64,000 bases of DNA from Caballeronia sordidicola (GCF_002220365.1 NZ_MTHB01000063.1:124001-188000); one strand, 5' to 3'; numbered from the stretch's first letter, positions 29,301 through 38,593 are shown. Notes: generated from the sequence alone by a model not told the origin. A program made the numbers and translations.

Positions 29301-29510
29301 GTCCAGGCTTTCTTCGATCACGCTCGCAACCGTGTTGTCCACGCTTTCTGGCGATGCGCCCGGATACATCGCGTCAATCACGATGCGCGGCGGTGTCAGC
29401 CGCGGATATTGGGCGACAGGCAGAAAGGGCGTGACCAGTGCACCCGCCACGAAAATGGCCAGGGCAACAATCCACGCAAAAACCGGACGATCGATGAAAA
29501 AAGACGGCAC
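26292..29510 (-). CDS. RND multidrug efflux permease, HAE1 (AcrB) family
   Basis: Proton-driven inner-membrane exporter of the HAE1 group, 1072 residues. The N-terminus PSFFIDRPVFAWIVALAIFV, the porter-domain segment YPGASPESVDNTVASVIEES, and the transmembrane helix 4 proton relay VLAIGILVDDAIVVVENVDR (two Asp residues, near 400) are all visible. The GTG start at 29510 follows AGGA and is the only start giving the family N-terminus. A His/Gly/Ser-rich insertion (GSHGSRGSH) lies near residue 500. No periplasmic adaptor or outer-membrane gene is adjacent, nor a local regulator, so it may borrow partners elsewhere. The C-terminus reaches into a DNA repeat array. Confidence 0.94.
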   Translation of the reverse strand: MPSFFIDRPVFAWIVALAIFVAGALVTPFLPVAQYPRLTPPRIVIDAMYPGASPESVDNTVASVIEESLDGAEGLQYYETTSDSLGELEIAATFSAGTNPDIAMVDVQNRMKQIESRLPQQVVQQGISVFKSTGTFLMLVALTSTDGRRDSVELSDYVNRYMLRDLKRAPGVGSAELWDAGEALRVWIDPMKLREYNLAAADVTQAIAAQNATVTAGTLGDVPFVTGQQLTASVTVRGQLISPAEFGEIVLKARTDGSAVRLKDVARVELGRDSYASFSRLNGKSAATVGIRLSPQGNAMETSGAIRAKLAELSRSLPPGTAVEIPFDSSKFVHVALHEVALTLFEAVLLVFLVMWLFLRDLRYALIPTVVIPVALTGSLLALYVLGMSINVFTMFAMVLAIGILVDDAIVVVENVDRVMREEGLAPRAATRRAMQQMGSAIVGITAVLTAVFVPMAFFPGSVGGIYRQFTVAMIASILVSAFTALSLTPALCATLLKAPPRSALRHGAHGSHGSRGSHEASNRSFGFTAAFDWTSRGYRGLVARVLRRAGPMFVVYLVLAGACAALYLHMPGGFLPQEDQAQLQVMVQLPAGATQARTLAVVEQAEAILKREPAVANVTSVVGWSFQGSGQNVAMCFVDLKDWSARDADAATLRDTLNRSLSKIMDGDVAAQMPPSVPGMGHSEGFVMRLEDRGGIGIAALSAAREQLFQQARNNPAFADVHSEALPDAPRIVLDVDRAKAYALGVSFDKIGDALGNTFGSSYIDDFPSGGRMRRVMVAADASSRMTEDSLMNLSVRNAAGQMVPLSSVAALHWTTGPTVLTRYNGSPSLDVSGRPANGISSGAAMAEMERLAQALPVGVGFDWTDSALEETRAARLTPILIGLSLLAVFMALAALYESWTIPLAVLTIVPLGVIGAVIAMLLRGMPNDVYFKVGMITVIGLSAKNAILIVQFARTLYADGAPLKDAIVAAASARFRPIVMTSAAFLLGVVPLLASSGAGAESRRSIGTGVFGGAITATVLGLVFTPLAFYIVVSGQRFIQDRVRSMTREKVTADVESEAPRRDVQGSQEG

Positions 29511-30046
29511 GCGGGTCCTGATAATTCAATGAGGTTTATTGAAGGCTACCGGGATTGCCGATCTTCATCGAGGGTCGTCGTGGCCGGAATGCCGGGTCAT
29601 TACCGCCTTGACCGCCAGTGACAACCTATCCGGAATTACGCCAATCTTGCGTGGCGAAACGTTGCGTCGAGATTATTGCGCCGGGATCGTTGCGCCGGGA
29701 TCGTTATCGCTCGATAAGCGAGCTTTGAAACTTGGCGACTGTGTGGTTCGTGTTGGCTTTGTCCACGTGTCAGCGGAGTGATCTTAAAAACTTAAAATAA
29801 TTGTGTCCAGCATTATTAACCAACGACCTCTTTGAGACCCCTTTTCACCGGCGATTCTCGCTGATCAAAGTAATTTTCATTATTATTTAATATTGAAAGG
29901 TGAGGGGATCATGTCTTTGAGGCATAGACTATTATTAAATGTGATATTCGAGCGTGCACGTTGCGGGCGATCAGGTTCAAAACCAGTCAATCTTGATAAA
30001 TGATTGTCGACAGGTCGTTCCCGGCCTGTCGAACCTGGATCATTCA
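29511..30046. other. Intergenic region upstream of the RND gene
   Basis: No convincing gene. It contains two adjacent exact copies of the 14-mer TTGCGCCGGGATCG at 29676-29703, a short hairpin GCTCG/CGAGC at about 29709-29723, and an inverted repeat CGACAGG/CCTGTCG at 30008-30031. The second half is AT-rich. The promoter of the RND gene should lie here but could not be defined. Confidence 0.45.
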
Positions 30047-30268
30047 TCAGCCAAAGCGGGAGGTCTTGCTCGAAGCCGCTTGCTCCAGCATTGAAATGAC
30101 GGCATCTATATGGCCGATGCGCTTGCGCTGCGCCGGCATGAGGCTCATCGATAATACGGAATCAACACGGTTTCGCCAATATGATAGAGACAACCCGTGA
30201 CTTGATGCAATCCGGTTGATTATCTGTTCCAGATGCGCGAGATCGGTTTCTAGGAGTAGGTGATTCAT
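30047..30268 (-). CDS. Small hypothetical protein
   Basis: A 73-residue protein starting MNHLLLETDLAHLEQIINRI and continuing SLSYWRNRVDSVLSMSLMPA. The composition is amphipathic-helical with an evident heptad character, and the ATG at 30268 follows GGGAAA. I know no family name. Small helical proteins of this look occur in related genomes, but that is an impression, not a search result. It stands alone in an AT-rich region. Confidence 0.5.
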   Translation of the reverse strand: MNHLLLETDLAHLEQIINRIASSHGLSLSYWRNRVDSVLSMSLMPAQRKRIGHIDAVISMLEQAASSKTSRFG

Positions 30269-31020
30269 TATTTTTCCCGGTAGCGCCGTCATTTTTGCGG
30301 TCGCTGGTTATTGCCATCCGGTTCAACGCTTTTATATGCGTTGTAAAGCCGGTACGGCTTCGTGCTTCACTAAAATCCGGCCCCGACAAGTTCAATAAGA
30401 GCCGCTTCGCCGTGACACTGGTCAATGTCTGGCACGCAGGGCTTCACGCATGAGTCGTGCCACACGATGCCCCGTTCCGGGGAAACGCTACCGGCCCTTT
30501 GCTGACAATGTCTGGCGGGGGACAGAAAGTTTTTGGAGAGCGTCAAATGGCGATCATGCGCGTGGACTGCCGTTCCGACGTTACGCCTTGCCACGTTACG
30601 TCTGTTCGGCGGGTGAACGAGAGAGGTAGTGACGCAAACGATAAACCGATCGTGCGTGCTAATTTAGGATGTCTCACCGCTGGCGATTTGAATTGCCGCA
30701 GTATTGTTTCGATAAAACATACCGATAAATTCCCGTTGATCAACGTTATCAATAATAATTAATACCGAATCGGGGTCTCGGCATTCCGCAGTGATCAACA
30801 AATACCTCTGCAGAAATTAAACGCGTGATTAATCAAGAATCTTCTCTTCGCAGAGTTCAATAAGGATTAATATTGTTGAAATAAAGCAGGCGGCGATAAC
30901 GTCGTTATTACCTGTTTCTATCTCGCGAGAAGGAAGGACACCCGGCGCGGATGGCCCAGGAAGCAGACTTGCAAATCGCTCTTGACCGTGCGGTTTGCGA
31001 ATGCTCGAAAGGAGCCTCCC
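30269..31020. other. AT-rich intergenic region upstream of the CheB-CheR kinase gene
   Basis: No recognised gene. A plus-strand frame from 30547 to 30762 has a plausible GGAGAG ribosome site before ATG but no family or coding character that I recognise. The 250 bases before 31021 are AT-rich and probably hold the promoter of the kinase gene, which has the ribosome site AAGGAG. Confidence 0.4.
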
Positions 31021-34000
31021 ATGACCATTAGCAAGCCGCCTGGCGTCCGGATCATTTCATCCTCCCAATCCTTGCCGAATCCCGATCCAGTCGACTTCCC
31101 GATTGTGGGCATCGGCGCGTCGGCGGGTGGAATCCAGGCGTTGATGCGTCTGCTCCAGGGTATGCCGGCGGACGGCGGCATGGCGTTCGTCGCCGTGTTG
31201 CATATATCTCCGAATCACGCGAGCCATGTTGACGAAGTGCTGCGACGCTCGGTTTCCATGCCGGTCGTGCAGGTCTTCGGCACCACGCCGATTGAAAAGA
31301 ACACGGTCTACCTGATTTCACCGTCGAACGACTTATCACTCGCGGACGGTTGTCTTCATGTCGTCCCGAGCGACCCGGCGCGACGCCGGCCGGTCGCGAT
31401 CGACCTGTTTTTCCGGAGTCTGGCGGACGCGCACCGGGCACGCTCGATCAGCATCATCCTCTCGGGGATGGGCAGCGACGGCTCCTTGGGCATTGCACGG
31501 ATCAAGGAACAGAACGGCATAAACATCGTGCAGGACCCGATGGACGCGGAATTCGACGAAATGCCGCGCAATGCGCTGGCAACCGGGTTCGTCGATATCG
31601 TGCTTGCAGTCGAGCGGATGCCCGCCCGCCTGATCGAGTTACGCGACAACGCGCGCGTGATGAAAGCGCTTCACGCCGCTGACGACTCGCCGCTAGACGA
31701 ACCGGGTATTGAGTCCGGCATTGATCCAGCCGTCCCGGACGCCGATATTGACGTGCTGCAGGCATTGCTGACCATCCTGCGCATCCGCACTGGCCATGAC
31801 TTCCGGCACTACAAGCGCGGCACGGTGATGCGGCGCATCGAGCGGCGGCTGCAAGTGAACGGCGTAGCCGATCTGATCGGGTATAAGCGGTTTATCGAAA
31901 CGCATCCTGAAGAAACGACTGCGCTTCTGAAAGACATGCTGATCGGCGTGACGAATTTTTTCCGCGACCGCAAATCGTTCGATGCCCTGGCGCAGCAGGT
32001 GGTGTCGAACCTCTTCACAGTGCGCCCGCTCGACGAGCCCGTGCGGGCGTGGTCGGCGGGGTGCTCGACAGGAGAGGAGCCGTACTCGCTGGCGATGCTG
32101 CTGAGCGAGCACGGGCCGGCCCACGGCAAATTTCCGCTGATCCAGGTGTTTGCCACGGATGTCGACGCGAGTGCAATCGAGACGGCGCGTGCGGGCGTTT
32201 ATGCCGGATCGATCGTGGCGGACGTATCGCCCAAGCGGCTAAGCCGCTTTTTCATGAAGCCCGGTGGCCGTTACCAGGTGAGCAAGGAATTGCGTCAAAA
32301 AGTGGTGTTCGCTATCCACAACATCCTGAGCGATCCGTCGTTTTCGGGCATGGACCTTATCTCGTGCCGCAACCTGCTCATCTACCTCGATAGAACCGTC
32401 CAGCGTCAGGTGCTGGAAACGTTTCACTTTGCGCTGCGGCCGGGCGGTTTTTTGTTTCTCGGCGGCTCGGAATCTATCGAAATTGCAAGCGACCTGTTCG
32501 AGCAAGTGGACAAGCGCAACCACATTTATCAGTCGAAACGCATGGGTACCCGCGCCATGCCGCCGCTGGCGCTCATCCGCCCCGCGATCTTCGACGTCCC
32601 CAGGCGCCCCGGTTTGGGACGCGAGACGCCGGCGTCGCTGGCGGCGTTGCGTCAGCGCGTGTTCGAGCGCTATGCGCCGCCTAACGTCACCGTGGATTGC
32701 GATGGCGCGATCCTGCATATGTCCGATCACGCGGGACGTTTCCTGCAGTATGTCAGCGGCGAGCCTTCGCGCAATCTGCTCACGCTCGTCAACCCGGAGC
32801 TTCGCGTGGAGTTGCGCAACGCGCTGCATCGCGTATTGCGCGACGGCGACAGCGTAGTGTCGCGGCGCGTGCGCTTTTCGCGCGGCGAGACTTCGTCGTT
32901 CGTCAATATATCGGCACGGTTGTTCAAGGATGACGGCAGCGGCGAAGATGTGATCGTCGTGTTCTTCGACGAAATCGAGAACGAGATTGCCGGGCAACAG
33001 GTCGTGCCCGTGAGCGACGCCTCCGCCTGCGCCGGTGCCGATGCGGACAAACTCATCGATCTTGAACATGACCTGCATCGCGCGCAGACGCAGATGCATT
33101 CGTCGATGGAAGACGCCAGTGCGTTCGCCGAGGAGTTGATGGCGTCGAATGAAGAGTTACAGGCGATCAACGAAGAACTGCGCTCGACCACCGAGGAACT
33201 GGAAGCGGGCAAGGAAGAGCTGCAGTCGGTCAATGAAGAACTGGTCACGGCGAATCTCGAACTCTCGGACACCGTCGCCGAGACGGCCAAGGCGAACGAT
33301 GACCTGCGCAACCTGATTTCATCCACTGGCATTGCGACGGTGTTCGTCGATCGCGAGATGCGTATCAAGCGATATACGCCGCCGGCGGTCGGGCTCTTCA
33401 AGCTGATTGCGTCGGACATCGGGCGGCCGTTGCCCGATCTCACGCATCGGCTCGACTATCCGCAAATGGCCGCCGATGCACGCGCGGCCTTCGACACGCT
33501 CACGTTCACCGAACGCGAGATCCGCACGGATCAAGGCGAGTGGTTTCTTGCGCGGGTGCTGCCGTATCGCACAGCGGACGATCAGATTGACGGAGCAGTC
33601 ATCACGCTGATCGACATCACGGCACGCCGGGCGGCCGAAGCGGCGGTGCGCAGCAGTGAAGAACGCTTGCGGCTGGCGGCCGTTACCACGAACGATTACG
33701 CGATCATTGTGCTGGATATGGACGGGTTGATCGTCACGTGGAACGGCGGGGCACAACGCATTTTTGGTTATGCTGCAAGCGAAGTGCGGGGCCAGCCGCT
33801 CGATCTGATCTTTCTCCCCGACGATCTTGAAGCGTGTGTACCTTTGCTCGAGCGGCAACGCGCCACGCTGGCCGGTCGTGTCGAAGACGAGCGCTGGCAC
33901 GTGCGCTCCGACGGCACCGAAATCTATTGCAGCGGGGTCACCACGCCGATCGAGTCGGATCAGTTCCGCGGTTACGCGAAGATTGCTCGCGATGTCACCA

Positions 34001-35187
34001 ACAAGACCGGCGTCGAGAGCCAGAAGCAACTCGCACTCACGCTCGAACGCGCAATCCGTGCGCAGTCCGAAGCGGCGAACCGGTTGAAGGACGAGTTCTT
34101 TTCGGTGTTGTCGCATGAGCTCAAAAACCCGCTCAACCTGATTCACGTAAAAGCCGAATTGCTCACGCGCCTACCCGACGCGCGGGACATCTCAAGCGTG
34201 CAGGATGCCGCAGATGCCATCCAGCGCGCCGTCGAGGGGCAGGCCAAGATCATCGACGACTTGCTCGACCTGTCGCGCGTGCGCACCGGCAAGCTTGCGC
34301 TCCGGTTCGTGCCGGTGGAGGTCGCGTCGGTCCTGCACGCGGTCGTGGCCGCGAGCGCGGCCGATGCGCAGGCGGGTGAGATCGCGTTGTCGGTGACGGG
34401 CACCGATGCCGCCGTGATGATTCATGCCGATGCCGAACGCGTCGAGCAGATGGTCTGGAATCTCGTGCGCAACGCGCTGAAGTTCACGCCGCCTGGCGGG
34501 TGGGTGCGGATCGCCTTATCGAGGCAAGGCGGGTTTGTATGTGTCGAGGTGGCGGATACGGGGCAGGGTATCGATCCTGGCTTCCTGCCACGTATCTTCG
34601 AGATGTTCAGCCAGGCCGATGGCGGCGGCCGTCGTGATCGGGGTGGTCTTGGGATCGGGCTGTCGCTCGTGAAGCAACTTGCGGAGTTGCACGGCGGGCA
34701 TATTGAAGCGGAGTCAGCAGGGCAGGGACAAGGGGCGCGCTTCCGGCTGTGGCTGCCGGAGAACGCGCCGTCGCTACCGGTGCAGGCACCGCGTGAATAC
34801 GTCGATCCGGGCATCTTGAGGGGCCTGCGCGTGTTGCTCGTCGATGATTCCATCGACGCGTTAGAGGCGTTTCGTACGCTGCTTGAAATGGAGGGAGCGC
34901 GGGTGCGTGCCGAGCCAAGCGCCGAGCAGGCGCTTGAAGCGATGGCGCAGCAGGAGTTCGATGTGGTGCTGTCCGATATCGGCATGCCGGCCATGAACGG
35001 CTACGAGATGATCGAGCAGATGCGAAAGGCACCCCGGACCGCGCGGCTGCCTGCCCTTGCGCTCACCGGATTCGGCCGTGAACAGGATGTCACCCGGGCG
35101 CTCGCTGCCGGGTTTGACGGTCATTTGAGCAAGCCGGTTTCGCTAAATGGGCTAGTCGCGGCGATTGCCCGGAGTTTGCCGAGGTGA
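31021..35187 (+). CDS. CheB-CheR-PAS hybrid sensor histidine kinase with receiver domain
   Basis: A 1388-residue one-protein signalling chain. In order: CheB methylesterase domain (about 25-210; catalytic GIGASAGG with Ser34, LHISPNH with His61, SGMGSDGS); CheR domains (about 250-500; SAM motif SAGCSTGEEPYSLAM); a coiled coil near 700-750 built from EELQ/NEEL repeats; PAS domains near 760-880 and 885-1000; HisKA with phosphoacceptor His1032 in SVLSHELKNPL; HATPase with NALKFTPPGG and GGLGIGLSLVKQL; and a C-terminal receiver with Asp1319 in VVLSDIGMP. Family knowledge: CheB-CheR fusions methylate and demethylate receptor glutamates, but targets outside chemotaxis are uncertain. No chemotaxis genes lie nearby. 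The ATG at 31021 is preceded by AAGGAG. Confidence 0.93.
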   Translation: MTISKPPGVRIISSSQSLPNPDPVDFPIVGIGASAGGIQALMRLLQGMPADGGMAFVAVLHISPNHASHVDEVLRRSVSMPVVQVFGTTPIEKNTVYLISPSNDLSLADGCLHVVPSDPARRRPVAIDLFFRSLADAHRARSISIILSGMGSDGSLGIARIKEQNGINIVQDPMDAEFDEMPRNALATGFVDIVLAVERMPARLIELRDNARVMKALHAADDSPLDEPGIESGIDPAVPDADIDVLQALLTILRIRTGHDFRHYKRGTVMRRIERRLQVNGVADLIGYKRFIETHPEETTALLKDMLIGVTNFFRDRKSFDALAQQVVSNLFTVRPLDEPVRAWSAGCSTGEEPYSLAMLLSEHGPAHGKFPLIQVFATDVDASAIETARAGVYAGSIVADVSPKRLSRFFMKPGGRYQVSKELRQKVVFAIHNILSDPSFSGMDLISCRNLLIYLDRTVQRQVLETFHFALRPGGFLFLGGSESIEIASDLFEQVDKRNHIYQSKRMGTRAMPPLALIRPAIFDVPRRPGLGRETPASLAALRQRVFERYAPPNVTVDCDGAILHMSDHAGRFLQYVSGEPSRNLLTLVNPELRVELRNALHRVLRDGDSVVSRRVRFSRGETSSFVNISARLFKDDGSGEDVIVVFFDEIENEIAGQQVVPVSDASACAGADADKLIDLEHDLHRAQTQMHSSMEDASAFAEELMASNEELQAINEELRSTTEELEAGKEELQSVNEELVTANLELSDTVAETAKANDDLRNLISSTGIATVFVDREMRIKRYTPPAVGLFKLIASDIGRPLPDLTHRLDYPQMAADARAAFDTLTFTEREIRTDQGEWFLARVLPYRTADDQIDGAVITLIDITARRAAEAAVRSSEERLRLAAVTTNDYAIIVLDMDGLIVTWNGGAQRIFGYAASEVRGQPLDLIFLPDDLEACVPLLERQRATLAGRVEDERWHVRSDGTEIYCSGVTTPIESDQFRGYAKIARDVTNKTGVESQKQLALTLERAIRAQSEAANRLKDEFFSVLSHELKNPLNLIHVKAELLTRLPDARDISSVQDAADAIQRAVEGQAKIIDDLLDLSRVRTGKLALRFVPVEVASVLHAVVAASAADAQAGEIALSVTGTDAAVMIHADAERVEQMVWNLVRNALKFTPPGGWVRIALSRQGGFVCVEVADTGQGIDPGFLPRIFEMFSQADGGGRRDRGGLGIGLSLVKQLAELHGGHIEAESAGQGQGARFRLWLPENAPSLPVQAPREYVDPGILRGLRVLLVDDSIDALEAFRTLLEMEGARVRAEPSAEQALEAMAQQEFDVVLSDIGMPAMNGYEMIEQMRKAPRTARLPALALTGFGREQDVTRALAAGFDGHLSKPVSLNGLVAAIARSLPR

Positions 35188-35234
35188 GGGGGCTCGTGTC
35201 AGCCAAAGACGGCTGCTGTTTGCAATTCGTTAGC

Positions 35235-35497
35235 GTTGCGCTGACACTTATCGGGTACGCGAAAGACGCCGCCAATGCACTCAAAACAATGCCGCGTAAC
35301 GTCGCTGCGACGATTCCAGTCGAAGATAACGGTGCTTGCGAACGATCCGTATTCGGCTGCCAAATGTGAAGAAGCTAACCGGACGCGATGGCTATTTGTT
35401 ACGTGTTGGTGACTGGCGTGTTTTGTTTGAAATCGACGATGGCAAACTGCTGATCCTGGTCCTTGCCGTCAGACCTCGAGGAGGGGCTGACGAATGA
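35235..35497 (+). pseudogene. RelE/ParE-type toxin remnant with two frameshifts
   Basis: Three frames must be joined: GYAKDAANALKTMPRNVAAT, then SKITVLANDPYSAAK, then NVKKLTGRDGYLLRVGDWRV and IDDGKLLILVLAV. Together these follow the RelE toxin layout, including the C-terminal LRVGDWRVLFEI core. Two indels near 35320 and 35355 break it. The stop overlaps the antitoxin start (ATGA), the usual arrangement of a RelE-Xre type module. Confidence 0.75.
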
Positions 35498-35864
35498 CTA
35501 CCATTCAATTTATCGAGCGTGACTGTCGTGCTGAATTCGCGATCGTGCCTATCGAAAACTGGAACCGTGTCGCGCCGTTGATCGAGGATCTCGATGACGA
35601 AGCGCTTTTTGATCAAGCGAAAGCAGCCGACGATGGTTTGCACTGCCAGTCTTTGCGCTTGATGCTGAGTTGGCCGGCGCGCACCCAATACGCGCCTGGC
35701 GCGAATATCGCAATCTCACTCAGGACGCGTTGAGCGAAGCATCTGGCATTAGCAAGCCGTATTTGAGCCAGATCGAAAGTGGGAAGCGAAACGGCACCTT
35801 CAAAAAACTTGCTGCTATAGCCAGGGTGCTCTCCGTGCCCGTGGATATCCTTGCGCAGCAGTAG
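35494..35864 (+). pseudogene. Xre-type antitoxin with one frameshift
   Basis: The first part reads MTTIQFIERDCRAEFAIVPI and LIEDLDDEALFDQAKAADDG. One T appears to be missing at about 35638, after which the right frame is FALPVFALDAELAGAHPIRA, LTQDALSEASGISKPYLSQI and a stop at 35862. The second part is an HTH of the Xre family. In the annotated first frame the protein stops after 79 residues without a DNA-binding domain, so the antitoxin is probably inactive. Confidence 0.75.
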
Positions 35865-35884
35865 CATATTGTCCCGCCGAATTC

Positions 35885-37354
35885 TTACATCAAGACAATA
35901 TCGTACTGCTCCTGACTCAGATTCGACTCAACCTGCAGTGAAACCGGCTTGCCGATAAAGTCCATCAGCATCGCCAGGTGCTGCGACTCTTCCTCAAGAA
36001 ATAAATCGATCACCTGCTGCGATGCCACCACGCGAAACTCGCGCGGATTGAACTGACGCGACTCACGCATGATCTCGCGCAACACGTCGTAACAGACGGT
36101 GCGCGGCGTCTTCACCTGGCCTTTTCCATCGCAGGTCGGACACGGCTCGCACAACACATGCGCGAGCGATTCACGCGTGCGCTTGCGTGTCATTTCAACC
36201 AGCCCCAACTGCGAAAAACCGTTCACCGTCACCCGCGTCCGATCTCGCGACAACGCCTTCTTCAATTCGCTAAGCACCTGGTCGCGATGTTCGACGTTCT
36301 CCATATCGATGAAATCGATAATGATGATCCCGCCCAGATTGCGCAACCGCAGTTGCCGGGCAATCGTGTGCGCGGCTTCAAGATTGGTTTTAAAAATTGT
36401 ATCGTCGAAATTACGGGCACCTACATAACCGCCCGTATTCACGTCGATAGTGGTCATTGCTTCGGTCTGATCGATCATCAGATAACCGCCTGACTTCAGA
36501 TCGACCCGGCGTGACAACGCCCGCTGAATCTCGGCTTCAATGTTGTACAGGTCGTAAAGCGGCCGCTCGCCAGCATAGTGATGCACACGGGAAGCCACAG
36601 CCGGCGTGAACTCGATCGCGAAGTCCGCCAGCATCTGGTAAGTCTCGCGCGAATCGACCTGGATACGCGAGGTATCGTCGTTGACGAAATCGCGCAACAC
36701 GCGCTGAGCAAGATTGAGATCCTGATGCAGCAGCGAGGTCGGCGCGACCCTCTGCGCCTGCGCGACAATCGTGGTCCATGTCTTGCGCAAATAAGCAACG
36801 TCGGCCGCGAGCTCTTCACTCGATGCATCTTCCGCAATAGTGCGGACGATGTACCCGCCTTTTTCGTCAACCGGAAGAACGGCGGTGAGCCGTGCACGGA
36901 TGGCCTCGCGTTCGGCCTCGCTGGCAATCTTCTGCGAGATCCCGATATGTGGCTCCTGCGGCAGATAGACCAGCGTTCGCCCCGCAATACTCACCTGCGT
37001 GGAAAGCCGCGCGCCCTTGGTGCCGATAGGATCCTTGACCACCTGCACCATCAGCGCCTGGCCTTCGAACACGATCTTCTCGATTGGCGTATGCGGCGTG
37101 TTCGAATGCGTTTCGCCGGCAATACGCGGGTGCCAGATATCCGCCACGTGCAGGAACGCCGCGCGCTCGAGCCCGATATCGATAAAAGCCGACTGCATGC
37201 CGGGCAGCACGCGCACGACCTTGCCGAGATAAACATTGCCTACCCGTCCGCGAGACAACGTGCGCTCGACGTGAAGCTCTTGCACCGCGCCTTGCTGAAC
37301 GAGGGCAACGCGGGTTTCCTGCGGTGTGACGTTGATCAGGATTTCTTCGTTCAT
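35885..37354 (-). CDS. rng: Ribonuclease G
   Basis: Endoribonuclease that matures the 5' end of 16S rRNA and takes part in mRNA decay. The 489-residue product starts MNEEILINVTPQETRVALVQ, has an S1 RNA-binding domain (about 30-120, with NVYLGKVVRVLPGMQSAFID), the catalytic DNase I-like part with GGIIIIDFIDME near residue 340, and the zinc-link Cys pair in CEPCPTCDGKG. The ATG at 37354 gives the known N-terminus; the frame continues 62 codons upstream into maf and was rejected. It lies 7 bp after the maf stop. Confidence 0.96.
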   Translation of the reverse strand: MNEEILINVTPQETRVALVQQGAVQELHVERTLSRGRVGNVYLGKVVRVLPGMQSAFIDIGLERAAFLHVADIWHPRIAGETHSNTPHTPIEKIVFEGQALMVQVVKDPIGTKGARLSTQVSIAGRTLVYLPQEPHIGISQKIASEAEREAIRARLTAVLPVDEKGGYIVRTIAEDASSEELAADVAYLRKTWTTIVAQAQRVAPTSLLHQDLNLAQRVLRDFVNDDTSRIQVDSRETYQMLADFAIEFTPAVASRVHHYAGERPLYDLYNIEAEIQRALSRRVDLKSGGYLMIDQTEAMTTIDVNTGGYVGARNFDDTIFKTNLEAAHTIARQLRLRNLGGIIIIDFIDMENVEHRDQVLSELKKALSRDRTRVTVNGFSQLGLVEMTRKRTRESLAHVLCEPCPTCDGKGQVKTPRTVCYDVLREIMRESRQFNPREFRVVASQQVIDLFLEEESQHLAMLMDFIGKPVSLQVESNLSQEQYDIVLM

Positions 37355-37361
37355 GGACTGT

Positions 37362-37982
37362 TTAGAAGTCGACGCGCGCCACGCGCAGGAGTGCTGCTGT
37401 TTCGAAAAGAGGCAGGCCCATGATACCCGAATAGGACCCCTCGATCCGTTCGATAAACGCCGCAGCGCGTCCCTGAACGCCATATGCACCGGCCTTTCCG
37501 AGCGGTTCGCCAGTGGCCGCGTAACGCTGCAGTGCAGCACGCCCGACGGTGGCGAAGCGCACGAGCGAACGCGACAGAACAGGCGTGAGCAGAACGCCGT
37601 CGGCGTCGACCACGGCGAGCGCTGTCAGCACCTCGTGATCGCGCCCGGATAGCCGTTCGAGCATCGCGACGGCATGGCACGCATCGTCGGGCTTGCCCAT
37701 GATCGCGCCATCCAGGGTGACGGTCGTATCGGCAACCAGGATGGGTGCAGCGCGATGACCGCCCTTCAGGCAGCGTGCATATGCCGCTTGCGCCTTTGCC
37801 GCGCAAACGCGCAGTACATAAGCGTCGGCTGCCTCGCCGGGCAACTCGGCTTCGAGCGCTTCAGCGTCTTCATCGGGACGCGGCAGCAGCAACTCGAAGC
37901 GAACGCCGAGTTGCTGCAACAGTTCTTGCCGCCGGGGACTTTGCGACGCGAGATAAACAAAAGGGAAGCTGGACGATGGCAT
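37362..37982 (-). CDS. maf: Maf-like nucleoside triphosphate pyrophosphatase
   Basis: House-cleaning pyrophosphatase of the YhdE type, hydrolysing dTTP/UTP and modified nucleotides. The 206-residue product shows the family start [19 protein letters not shown], the metal-binding segment [18 protein letters not shown] near residue 83, and C-terminal [20 protein letters not shown]. Neighbours rlmH and rng on the same strand match the common proteobacterial arrangement. Confidence 0.93.
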   Translation of the reverse strand: MPSSSFPFVYLASQSPRRQELLQQLGVRFELLLPRPDEDAEALEAELPGEAADAYVLRVCAAKAQAAYARCLKGGHRAAPILVADTTVTLDGAIMGKPDDACHAVAMLERLSGRDHEVLTALAVVDADGVLLTPVLSRSLVRFATVGRAALQRYAATGEPLGKAGAYGVQGRAAAFIERIEGSYSGIMGLPLFETAALLRVARVDF

Positions 37983-38050
37983 GTTCGCGGATATTGAAGG
38001 TCACGCGCCGTAGCCCCAGGCGCGGTTGTTCAACGCCCCAATGCCACACG

Positions 38051-38521
38051 TTACGCGCGATGATAGGGATGATTTTGCGTGATGCTCCACGCGCGATAAA
38101 GCTGTTCGGCCAGCAGCACGCGGACCATGCCGTGCGGCAGCGTGAGACTTGAAACACGCAGCAGGACTTCGGCACGCGCCTTGACCTGCGGGTCGAGACC
38201 GTCGGCGCCGCCGATCACGAACGCCACGTCGCGGCCTTCCTGCTGCCAGTCAGGCAATGCGCCGGCGAGTTGCATGGTGGTCCAGTCACGGCCGCGTTCG
38301 TCGAGTGCGACAAGCCGCGCATTCTTGGGCAGCGCCGCCTCGATTCGCAGGCGTTCGGCAGCCATCACGCTCTCGGCGTTACGTCCCGATGAACGCTGTT
38401 CGGGTTTGATCTCGCGCAACTCGATGCGCAGCTCGGGCGGCATGCGTTTCGCATACTCGTCGAAGCCGGTCGCGATCCAGTCGGGCATCTTGTGGCCGAC
38501 CGCAAGGATATGAAGTTTCAT
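38051..38521 (-). CDS. rlmH: 23S rRNA (pseudouridine1915-N3)-methyltransferase RlmH
   Basis: SPOUT-class methyltransferase acting on the assembled 70S ribosome. The 156-residue product has the family N-terminus [15 protein letters not shown], the SAM knot segment [11 protein letters not shown] near residue 102, and C-terminal [16 protein letters not shown] with HPYHR. It lies between rsfS and maf in one minus-strand block. Confidence 0.97.
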   Translation of the reverse strand: MKLHILAVGHKMPDWIATGFDEYAKRMPPELRIELREIKPEQRSSGRNAESVMAAERLRIEAALPKNARLVALDERGRDWTTMQLAGALPDWQQEGRDVAFVIGGADGLDPQVKARAEVLLRVSSLTLPHGMVRVLLAEQLYRAWSITQNHPYHRA

Positions 38522-38593
38522 GGCGACATTGCAAAGCGCTTTACCCGCACTACGCCCGCGCCGTGATAGCGCGACGTACAGATGCGGCCAGCG

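Noticed and set aside
30457..30762. 101-residue open frame before the kinase gene
   Set aside because: A ribosome site exists before an internal ATG, but composition is mixed and no family can be seen; kept only as a remark in the intergenic entry.
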